From positions 1-64,000 of the forward strand of contig KQ964280.1 of assembly GCA_001566295.1 (NCBI GenBank): a stretch of DNA of 64,000 nt, in the 5' to 3' direction. Both the position numbers and the translations under genes were made by a program. The notes under the pieces were generated by a model that was not told the origin of the DNA, ran no database searches, and was given only the letters and a program-made list of their open reading frames with translations. Positions 36,374 to 44,853 of the stretch are shown piece after piece (the first letter of the stretch is position 1; each line of letters starts with the position of its first letter). Origin of the DNA: Microdochium bolleyi. Taxonomy: Eukaryota > Ascomycota > Sordariomycetes > Xylariales > Microdochiaceae.

Positions 36374-37843
36374 ATGGCAGATCGCGAGAGGAGCCTGCCT
36401 GCAAAGGCATACAGGCTGGCCACAGACGTGGCATGCACCCAGACGCACCCGCTGTCCAGGCTTGTCCCGTTCGCTCTCCTGGTGGTCGATGCCGTCTTCT
36501 GTGCCGGCATCATCTGGAGGGTGCCATGTAAGTCCCGTGGCAAGGCAATGTCTGGCTTTCAGTGTAGACGCCACAGTATCTGACAGCAATACAGACACCG
36601 AGATTGACTGGAAGGCATACATGGAGCAGGTCTCCCAGTTTGTCGCCGGAGAACGCGACTACACCCTCATCAAAGGAGGCACCGGCCCTCTTGTGTACCC
36701 GGGCTTTCATGTCTACATCTACACGGCACTCTACTGGATCACCGACAAAGGCCGTAACATCCTCCTCGCGCAGCAGCTCTTCGCGTTGCTTTACATGGCG
36801 ACCCTCTCGCTCGTCATGGCGTGCTACTGGAAGGCAAAGGTCTGCATCGAGCCCGCCCTCATGACCCTTGAGCATCCATCTGACTCCGTATGCACTAGGT
36901 CCCGCCATACGTCTTCCCACTCCTGATCCTGTCGAAGCGGCTGCACAGCATCTTCATGCTCCGGTGCTTCAACGACTGCTTTGCAGCCTTCTTCCTGTGG
37001 CTGACCATCTACCTGTTCCAACGCAAGCTCTGGACCGCCGGCGCTATCGCCTACTCGCTGGGCCTCGGTGTCAAGATGACGCTCCTCCTCGACCTCCCTG
37101 CCGTTGGCATCATCTTGTTCTTCGCAAAGGGACTGTCCGGCAGCCTCAAGCTCGCTGCGCTCATGGCTCAGGTCCAGTACCTCGTCGCACAGGTGTTCCT
37201 GCGCAAGAACGCCAAGGGCTACTTCTCACGCGCCTTCGAGCTGTCACGCCAGTTCCTCTTCAAGTGGACCGTCAACTGGCGGTTTCTCGGAGAGGATTAC
37301 TTCCTCAGTCGCCGCTTCGCTCTATCACTGCTCGCGATGCACGTTGCCCTTCTCATGAAGTTTATTCTAGACAAGTGGCTCAAGCCAGCGGGCAAGCCCG
37401 CCCTCGATGTTATCCAGTCCCTCCTCCAGCTCAAATCGCCCTTCACCCCACGAGAGGAGCGCCAGGTCGCGGCCCGGCTGACGCCGACGTACATCATCAC
37501 GACCATCCTCTCGGCCAACCTCCTCGGGCTGCTGTGCGCCCGGAGTCTGCACTACCAGTTCTATGCGTACATTGCGTGGGCTACGCCGTTCCTCCTGTGG
37601 CGCGCGGGCGTGCACCCGATCCTCCAGTACGGGCTGTGGGCGATGCAGGAGTGGGCCTGGAACGTCTATCCCAGCACGCGGATGAGCTCCACGATTGTGG
37701 TCGGGGTTCTGGGCACAACCATGAGGCTGGCTTATGCCGCGGAAGACGAGCCTGAGACAGTTGCTCAACCTCCGCAGCAGCCTGCCCAGCAGATTCCGCC
37801 ACCGCCGCCGCAACCCGCCGCCGCATCTGTCAAGAAGGATTGA
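36374..37843 (+). CDS. ALG3: ALG3, dolichyl-P-Man:Man5GlcNAc2-PP-dolichol alpha-1,3-mannosyltransferase
   Basis: Three exons, 36374-36527, 36595-36839 and 36899-37843, give 447 aa, close to the yeast length. The introns are 67 and 59 nt. The family signature follows the first splice: TEIDWKAYMEQV, then ERDYTLIKGGTGPLVYPGFH and VYIYTALYW. Later segments include LRCFNDCFAAFFLW, GLGVKMTLLLDLPA, FKWTVNWRFLGEDYF and YQFYAYIAWATPFLLW. These are the conserved loops and helices of this polytopic ER enzyme. Known role: it adds the first mannose on the lumenal side of the lipid-linked oligosaccharide (Man5 to Man6) for N-glycosylation. The C-terminus is an unusual Pro/Gln-rich tail ending in SVKKD. A lysine at -3 or -4 position could serve ER retention (inference). 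The stop codon is 13 nt from that of the convergent eIF1A-like gene. Confidence 0.95.
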
Positions 37844-37856
37844 TACTTTGCGCTCT

Positions 37857-38335
37857 TCAGTCGTCGCTCTCCGAGTCTGATGGCGGCATCTTGCCAACGG
37901 TCGACTCCTCCTCATCCGAATCAGCATCGTATGCTGAGGCCTTTGCGAACTCCTTGGGCCTTTACGCGAGACGGAATCAGTTACGAGTCTCCGATCGTCT
38001 CTTTTGCAGTTCTCGATAACATACCAATAGCTCTTCTTGCGCCACTCCTTCTCCTCGCGCACAATGTTGACAATGTCACCCTGGACCTTGCCCTTGTGCT
38101 CCTGAGACGGGGTGAGGTCGACCAGGACGTACCCGCCGCGCCTGATCCAGATCGTGTTGCGGAACCGGTCCTGGAGCTGCACCGTCACCGTAGTCTTGTC
38201 TGGGAGGATGCAGCTGTAAAGACTGTTGCCCTCGGCCTTGATCACCCGGGCCACGGACTGCTGCGCCGTGAGCTCGTCTGGTGGGGTCGTTGACTCCTCG
38301 GCCGCGGCCTGGACGTTGCGCTTGGGGCGGCCCAT
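37857..38335 (-). CDS. eIF1A-like domain protein (EIF1AD-type)
   Basis: Two exons on the minus strand, 38335-38025 and 37959-37857, give 137 aa. The 65-nt intron has a GTATGT donor and an AAAG acceptor. After a short basic N-terminus (MGRPKRNVQ) comes the S1/OB-like eIF1A fold, about residues 25-105: ARVIKAEGNSLYSCILPD, VQLQDRFRNTIWIRRGGYVL and GDIVNIVREEKEWRKKSYW. The tail is acidic (DADSDEEESTVGK, ending SDSESDD). This architecture matches EIF1AD, a nuclear relative of translation factor eIF1A, more than eIF1A itself, which is shorter before the OB fold and has a different DEYG-type centre. A role in RNA binding is inferred. The 3' ends of this gene and ALG3 almost touch. Its promoter is shared with the 501-aa gene at 39082. 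Confidence 0.9.
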
Positions 38336-39081
38336 CCTGATCCCTCTTGAAGAATCAGTCGTAGATGTGGAAGATATAAGAGGCAGCAATTGCTATTGTA
38401 GAGGCAAGGGGAATGTATGATCACAAGCTTCCTTGGGAACCTGGCGTACTTGAAGAGAGCTTGATGCTTGAAGGCACCATAAGAAAAAATGCGGGCGGAT
38501 GAACCTGGCTGGACATTTTTGTGGGGCAGCCGACGACGGCCGACTGTGCATACATTATGGAACGCTGAAGTCACCAATCGTCGTCCCGTTCACAACATTT
38601 TCGATATCTGAAGCCTGAAACAAATGCTTAAAATCCGTGTCAGTATGTCACCGGTATTAACTTGCTCGGAGGCGGTTTACAGGGTAAAGTCTGCGAGACA
38701 GCTTGTTGTTCACCCAAACACTCTGTGCTCCTGTATCCTCACGAGACGTGCTCCAACTGCCAGAAACCACAGTAGTCTATGAAAGCTTCGTCCCTGATCT
38801 GCAAAATGAAAGTAGCCGCAGGAGTAGATTGCGATGGTTCGTGAATGCGTGCATTGGCTTGTGACCGGCTGGTGCTGCAATTAGGCAGGTCGTGCCTTCC
38901 TCATCAGGTCACTTCTGCTCTTGCCTCTTTCTCTTGTGCGAAATTGAGCTCTTTGACTTTTCAGCGCCGATTCATTTCCTTCTCTCTGGCCGAACACTTG
39001 CAACTCGTGGAACCTACTTACCGACCAACAAGGGGAGAACGAATCCGCTGAGGAGTCTCAACCGGTAGCATCTCCCAGACC
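38336..39081. promoter_or_regulatory. Divergent promoter region, eIF1A-like / unknown 501-aa protein
   Basis: A 746-nt spacer between divergent start codons. No coding sequence can be supported. Polypyrimidine-rich stretches (for example near 38930-38985) lie just upstream of the 39082 start, as is common in fungal core promoters. Confidence 0.5.
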
Positions 39082-40587
39082 ATGGGCCATGCTATCTTCG
39101 AGCGACATATGCCACTCAACATGGACACCGCTTACGAACGACCGGCAGTTTACGATGGGATTCAGCAGCTAGTGCTTCAGAACGACCAGTATCAAACGCA
39201 TTGTTCACCCGCAGAGCAAGATATGGTACAAGATCCAATTCCAGCGTCGCCTTTGGAGCCTCCAGCACATCTCGAAGATGATATGACCACTGCTGCATCC
39301 TCGAACAACCCTCGAGCGAGTCTGAAACGAACCCGCTCCTGTCTGGCGACCGGTAGTGTGAACGACAACGAGCAAACGGCTGAACGACTCGGCGCGACTG
39401 CGAACAGTCCTACGACGGACACCGAACACCCTCTAGTGCCGGGCTCTACAAAATGTACAAGTTCAGAGACCGAGAACCTCAGCCACAAGATGTTTCTTTC
39501 TGCCGGGAAGTCACTAAGAATGAGATTCAGACATTTGACATCGCCTAGGCCGGAGAGTCATGCTTGGATCCAAGGTGATGGATTTGCCGAGTGTGAAGCT
39601 GTCCCAGACTTCACATTCTTTACGACAGGTCGACACAAACGACGATACACGAAGGCAACTCCGGAATTTGGGTCACTACAGCTGGAGCTCACCGATAACC
39701 TCGAAAGCGCCCGGGCGAGAACCCCAATCCGGCCCAAGATCCAGCGTTTGACGCAACACCAACGAAAGCTAAGGAGAGGACCGGCGCGAGACTTTTGGCC
39801 CACCCAGCATGACTTCACCGATGATAGTGCTGTGTTCCGAACACGGGCCAAACATACCCTCGTCACCGAGAGTACTCTACCCGAGCGCGGCTTGCAGAGC
39901 TCGGGGCCTGACGCTAAAGGGCCAGAGATGACTACTCCCAACGCACCTGCCACACCACGGGCGAGCTTCACGTATCTCGCACCCTCTACCAAACGCGGCA
40001 CGGTAGATTTCGAAAACTTCCGTCGTCTTCGCCAAGGCGAAGAGGAGTCAGGCCCAGACCTCTCACATGCATTCGACAGGATCAAAGTATGGCGGTCTGA
40101 GTCCGACACTGACTCGGGAGATGACAGAGGAGTGGGTGAAGAAGTTGAGTACTTGTCATACAGTAGTTCGGTATCGGACAGTAACACAGACGGCCATGGC
40201 TCAGTCATACTTGGTCATGAGGAAGACAACATGTCTGACTTCGACAACGAGTACTCGGTGAGATCAACGTCGACATCGCGCTCGAGCCCAGAAGGGGTCG
40301 CAGGTCAAGTGAGCGAACCTATTGAGGCAGAGCCTCTGACTACACCAGTCTCCCCGGCAAGCGATGGAGCGCAGGCAGAAGTCCGAATACCACAGCAGCA
40401 TGATACGGCAATCACTGGGCAGAGCTTTTTCGCAATGATGCGCGCTCGGCGTGCTGCTAGCCACGGGTGGTCCCCAGGACAGCAGTTGCGGCGCCAGCAG
40501 AGCGACAGGCTGCGGTCCGACAGAAGCGCGGAGTCGCTGCTAGGTGTTCCTCGGACGCCACTGTTGTCAAGACAGCTCACCACCTAA
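39082..40587 (+). CDS. Conserved-looking hypothetical protein, 501 aa, largely disordered
   Basis: One intronless frame from ATG 39082 (context ACCATGG) to a stop at 40587. I recognise no domain. The protein is hydrophilic and rich in Ser, Thr, Glu, Arg and Pro, with no membrane segment or signal peptide. Several short ordered-looking blocks stand out: SLRMRFRHLTSPRPESHAWI, GFAECEAVPDFTFFTTGRHK, PARDFWPTQHDFTDDSAVFR, TVDFENFRRLRQGEEESG, and near the C-terminus GQSFFAMMRARRAASHGWSP followed by Arg/Gln/Ser-rich sequence. Many Ser-Pro, Thr-Pro and RxxS sites suggest phosphorylation (inference). Length, the ATG context and even codon use over 1.5 kb argue that it is a real gene. Function unknown. 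Confidence 0.75.
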   Translation: MGHAIFERHMPLNMDTAYERPAVYDGIQQLVLQNDQYQTHCSPAEQDMVQDPIPASPLEPPAHLEDDMTTAASSNNPRASLKRTRSCLATGSVNDNEQTAERLGATANSPTTDTEHPLVPGSTKCTSSETENLSHKMFLSAGKSLRMRFRHLTSPRPESHAWIQGDGFAECEAVPDFTFFTTGRHKRRYTKATPEFGSLQLELTDNLESARARTPIRPKIQRLTQHQRKLRRGPARDFWPTQHDFTDDSAVFRTRAKHTLVTESTLPERGLQSSGPDAKGPEMTTPNAPATPRASFTYLAPSTKRGTVDFENFRRLRQGEEESGPDLSHAFDRIKVWRSESDTDSGDDRGVGEEVEYLSYSSSVSDSNTDGHGSVILGHEEDNMSDFDNEYSVRSTSTSRSSPEGVAGQVSEPIEAEPLTTPVSPASDGAQAEVRIPQQHDTAITGQSFFAMMRARRAASHGWSPGQQLRRQQSDRLRSDRSAESLLGVPRTPLLSRQLTT

Positions 40588-40829
40588 TCCACCCCGAGCC
40601 CCTGGGGTGAAGAGATTCGGGTCCTGTGGGTGCGAGAAGCATCTGTTGAATGAAGTGCATCATGTCAGCTTTGCAAACGAGTGACCTTGTCACCAAGCAG
40701 ATGAGTGTATGGGTTTCAAGCGCAGTAGACAGATGCAGTAATGCAAAGGGATCTTGCTACATGATCAGAATGACACATGATTTTTCCGTTGACGCCGCGA
40801 TGGCAACCATCGTCTCTATTGCTTTTAGT

Positions 40830-42080
40830 CTACTTGGCTCCCTTTGGCCGCGCCTCCGTCTCACTGAGCTCGCGAATGAGAATCCTGGTCCGGCCCTCGC
40901 CACTGTAGTCTTCCATGCCGGTCTCGAACCCAGGACATGTTGCAATGGCTAGATAGCGGCCGTCGGTAGAGAACGCAAGGGCCGCCACGCTCTCGGGGAA
41001 CTTGGGATAGATCTTCATGCGGCGCTTGGCCTCGGCGTCCCAGAGCGCGACGGTGGTGTCGCCGCCTCCGCTGGCGAACGTGCCGAACGCTGGGTGGAAG
41101 GCGAGCGCGTTCACCGGGTACACGACGTCCGTGCCTTCTGCAGAGGTCTGGCGATGGCACTTGAAGGCGTACTTGCGGGCCTGCGACTCTGCCGAGTCGT
41201 CGAACCACTCGACGCTGACGCGGCCCTCGATGGACGACGTGGCGTACCCCGCATCCGACGGCATCGCGGCCACCGCGCGCGTGAGGAACTTGAGCGACGA
41301 CTCGCGCGTCTGCCAGGGCTGCGGCGCTTGTTCTGAGGGGGTTGACACGGCGGCTGACAATGTGGCCAGGTCGTAGATGTGCACTAATCTGGCGGTCATG
41401 GCGACGACGACTTTGGACGGGCTCGCGGCCAGCGCGTGCGGCTTGGCGGGCAGCGAGATCGTGAGCGGCGTACTTGATGGGTCGGAGGTCTTGTGTATGT
41501 GTAGCGTGCTGTCCCAAGATGCGGAGATGAGGAGTGCTGCAATACGCTAGAAGTTAGTCCTTGAAAGTGCGAGAGTGCTGCAGGTGTCCGTGGAACATCG
41601 AATCCCAAGGAGGCAGCACAAGAGGGCTACCACGTACAGTGTTCCCTGCTATACACGACCTGGCGCACCGGCGCCGTGTGCTTGCTGAGGGCCGTGATGT
41701 CGCCGCTGTCCAAATCGATCCTGCTGACCTGCCAGTCCATGCCCGCGCTGAAGGCCTCGGCGTCGGAGGCGCCAAAGCACACGCTCATGACGGGTGCGCG
41801 GTGCTCAAAGGTGCGTATTAACGACCCCTGGACGCCCTCCTCGGAGCGCTCGCCGTCGATCGAGTAGAGGTACACGTTCTTGTCCCAGGACGAGGCGATG
41901 ATGCGGGATGACGACCCGGGCGCGAATGCTATCGAGGACACGGCATCGCTCGGAGGCTGCGCGAGCTCGAATTGGGCGGCTAGAGCCAGGGCAATCGGTA
42001 TTAGCATCTGTGCGAACCGGTGCGCGTCGCAAGACTGTCGGTGGGCGAGTTGGCTTGTTTCTTCACTTACACGGCGCCAT
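40830..42080 (-). CDS. BUB3: BUB3 spindle-assembly checkpoint WD40 protein
   Basis: Three exons on the minus strand, 42080-42071 (only 10 nt), 41979-41638 and 41536-40830, give 352 aa. The joined N-terminus is MAPSAQFELAQPPSDAVSSI, in line with the MxxxQFELxxPPxDAIS start of the family. WD repeats follow: IIASSWDKNVYLYSID, the MSVCFGASDAEAFSAGMDW block, LLISASWDSTLHIH, then GYATSSIEGRVSVEWFDD and the diagnostic PVNALAFHPAFGTFASGGGD followed by VALWDAEAKRRMKIY. BUB3 binds the Mad3/BubR1 and Bub1 GLEBS motifs at kinetochores. The tail is RELSETEARPKGAK. The first exon leaves only three complete codons before the 91-nt intron. It is supported by phase and family alignment, but cDNA would settle it. 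Divergent from GPN2. Confidence 0.92.
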
Positions 42081-42599
42081 TGTGGGGTTTGATCAAGACG
42101 AGCCGCGCTCTATGTGGTTGAATGAGATGGCTCCTAGCTATAAGATGAGACCTGTCGCGGGTCGAAGTGTACGCGAAAACAGTGGTTGTTGCTGCTTGGG
42201 TTGAGAGGTCGGATCGCAAGACGATCGTGAAGCCTCGTCGTCAGGTCGATAGTCAACAAGCGATTGGCGATAAACAAGCTACCCCTGCCAGGCGGACCCC
42301 GGTCATCTGTCGCCCTATCGATAGGCTGTCCACGTTCTTTGGGAGGGAGCTCTTGGAGGGGCATTACCACATGCTTGATTTGCGATCAGCGGGCCAAGTT
42401 GAAGAAACAGCACCACATTCAATCTGTTCAACAGGTTACAACAACAAGATCTCCTGTGGAAACTCGAAGCGTGCTCGTATCTGCAGGGCATCCTGCGCAA
42501 CCTCTCCACCTTGAGTATAGTGCTGTTCCTACTTTAGAGCTTACTCGGTCGATCGAGCTCGAAATACTCTCCGTCAAGCTTCGGACTTTACGGCTAGCC
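42081..42599. promoter_or_regulatory. Divergent promoter region, BUB3 / GPN2
   Basis: A 519-nt spacer between the two start codons. No coding content can be supported. A TATA-like CTATAAGATG lies near 42139. Its use is not demonstrable from sequence. Confidence 0.45.
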
Positions 42600-43799
42600 A
42601 TGCCTTTCGCACAGCTCATCTTAGGCAGCCCAGGCTCTGGAAAGAGCACCTACTGCGATGGAAGTGAGTGGCCCTCTTCTCCCCTGTGTTTGTGATGCAT
42701 GGATGTTAACCATGGTATTGATTGCTGCAGTGCATCAGTTCATGGGAGCCATCGGCCGCGAGTGCTCCGTCGTCAACCTCGATCCTGCCAACGACAAGAC
42801 CAACTACCCCTGCGCCCTCGACATTCGCGACCTGATCACGCTCGAGGACATTATGGCTGAAGACCAGCTCGGGCCCAACGGCGGCGTGCTCTACGCCTTT
42901 GAGGAGCTCGAGCAGAACATGGAGTGGCTGGAGCAAGGACTGAAAGAGCTGGGAGACTCATACGTGCTATTCGACTGCCCTGGTCAGGTGGAGCTGTACA
43001 CGCACCACGGCGCGCTGAGGAATATATTCTTCAAGCTTCAGAAGCTTGGTTACAGAGTAAGTACAGCATCTTGTCGCAGACAATACCCCTGCCTGCACTT
43101 GCGCCATGGCTAACATGAGGACTCTCCTTGCAGCTCGTCGTCGTCCATTTATCCGACAGCTTCTGCCTGACGCAACCTTCCTTGTACATCTCCAACCTCC
43201 TCCTGACACTCCGCGCCATGCTACAGATGGATCTTCCTCACATCAACGTCCTCACCAAGATCGACAAGATCTCGTCCTATGACCCTCTGCCATTCAACCT
43301 CGATTTCTACACCGAGGTACAAGACCTCTCCTACCTCACAGCCCACCTGGAGAAGGAATCGCCGGCCATGCGGAGCGATAAGTTCGCCAAGCTCAATCAG
43401 GCCGTCGCGGACCTGGTCGAGAACTTCTCGCTTGTCCGGTTCGAGGTCCTGGCCGTTGAGAACAAGAAGAGCATGATGCACCTCCTCCGCGTGATCGACA
43501 GAGCTGGTGGCTACATTTTCGGCAGTGCCGAGGGTGCGAACGACACCGTGTGGCAGATTGCCATGCGCAACGAGGGCTCGATGATGGAAGTGGGAGACAT
43601 CCAAGAGCGCTGGGTTGACTCGAAAGAGGCGTATGACGAAGCCGAGCAGCGCGAGTGGGACGAGCAGACGGGTAATGCCGATGTCGGCACCGGCGCGACT
43701 ACACCGGATCTCATTCCTGACGATGACGACGAGTACGACGGGATGCCTCCGCCCGTTGGTGACAGTGGTGTCAAGCTGATTCGGAAACCACGACCGTGA
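42600..43799 (+). CDS. GPN2: GPN-loop GTPase 2
   Basis: Three exons, 42600-42663, 42731-43056 and 43134-43799, give 351 aa. Motifs: P-loop GSPGSGKS (residues 9-16), VNLDPAND (about 36-43), the GPN loop (69-71, in QLGPNGG), the G3 motif DCPGQVE (103-109), and LTKIDK as the nucleotide-specificity motif. FAQLILGSPGSGKSTYCDG and the VHLSDSFCLTQPSLYISNLL block place it in the GPN2 rather than the GPN1 or GPN3 group. GPN GTPases work in cytosolic assembly and nuclear import of RNA polymerase II and III. The C-terminus has an acidic DDDDEYDGMPPP stretch. Introns of 67 and 77 nt. Its stop is 17 nt from the stop of the convergent POP5 gene. Confidence 0.96.
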
Positions 43800-43816
43800 A
43801 ATCAGAGAACACGATC

Positions 43817-44469
43817 TCAACCTTCACTCACTTCGGCCATCTCGACGTCGCTTGTCTCGTAGACAGACGTTTCCGTGCTCGTCAAGTTGCTGGTGGCTTT
43901 CTTTGCCTGTCGTGTCGGCCTGCCAGCTTGGCCAAAGATATTGCCCAGAGGATCCTGGAGCTTGCGATCATGCCCGTCCTGCACGGCGATGCAGAGCGAC
44001 CGGGCACGTCTGATGGCTTCCTCTTCGGCTCGGCGGATTGTGCCGCTGACGTGCACCACTCGGAATACGCATGGCTTACCGTCGCGAACAGGGACAGAGT
44101 CCATCATGGTCAAGGCCGTCCAGACCAGCCGATAGTATGGTCGATTGATCTTGAGGATAAATGTCGAGGTCGCAGGAGACAAGTACTTGACTGGAGGGAT
44201 AGTCAGCTACGGGACATGCCCAATGCGCAAGGGCAAGAAAGAAGGAGGGAGAACACACTGGATAGACCGCCACCCTCGATTGCGCCTGAGCCATAATCGC
44301 CAAAGTTGATCGCGATCTCGGCGCGCAGAGCCCGGATCAGTGCTCCGGGGGTAAGATAGTCGGTGGTGGGCGAGTTGAGCAGGACAAGGTCGGGGATGCC
44401 TTGCTTTGAGCCCAGCTCTGTCGGGTACAAAATGTTGACGAGAAGGTAGCGCTCTTTGATGCGTACCAT
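43817..44469 (-). CDS. POP5: POP5, RNase P/MRP protein subunit
   Basis: Two exons on the minus strand, 44469-44259 and 44190-43817, give 194 aa, slightly longer than yeast Pop5. It starts MVRIKERYLLVNILYP, the hallmark of the family. It continues with LTPGALIRALRAEIAINFGD and, after the splice, KYLSPATSTFILKINRPYYR and LVWTALTMMDSVP, ending the conserved core with CVFRVVHVSGTIRRAEEEAI. The tail is low in complexity and mixed charge. The 68-nt intron uses GTGTGT at 44258. An alternative donor at 44268 would drop three residues, and the chosen site keeps the LSIKYLSP match. Pop5 is shared by RNase P (tRNA 5' ends) and RNase MRP (pre-rRNA cleavage). Divergent from cnxE. Confidence 0.93.
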
Positions 44470-44853
44470 TGTGAAAACAAGCGAGTGGTTGCTGTCGCGC
44501 GCGACAAGCCGAGGAGCAATTGTACAACGAAGCTGGAGCTGCGCCTGACGCGGTCCCTGAAATATTTCAGCGCTGTAAGCCGGCGACACCTGCTAAAAGG
44601 TTTATCTTATCGGTCACAGTGGTACCTTGTGGGGGGGGGGGTCTGCCGGTGACGTGGGGTAGCTCCGGAGCTCGGGGCGACTGTCCAATTCGAAGCTTGG
44701 ATGTCAACTTGCATTCTTGGATCTCTTGTATATGCGTGCGAGGTTGTGATATCTTTCGTTGTAGATATCTACCGAGCTTGATCATCTGTCTTGGAACTCG
44801 TCTTCTGGCATCTCACGACGTACTCGACATCGGTGCAGAGTGCCGCTACAACA
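44470..44853. promoter_or_regulatory. Divergent promoter region, POP5 / cnxE
   Basis: 384 nt between start codons. It contains an uninterrupted G run of about ten at 44632-44641, roughly 210 nt upstream of the cnxE ATG. Confidence 0.45.
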
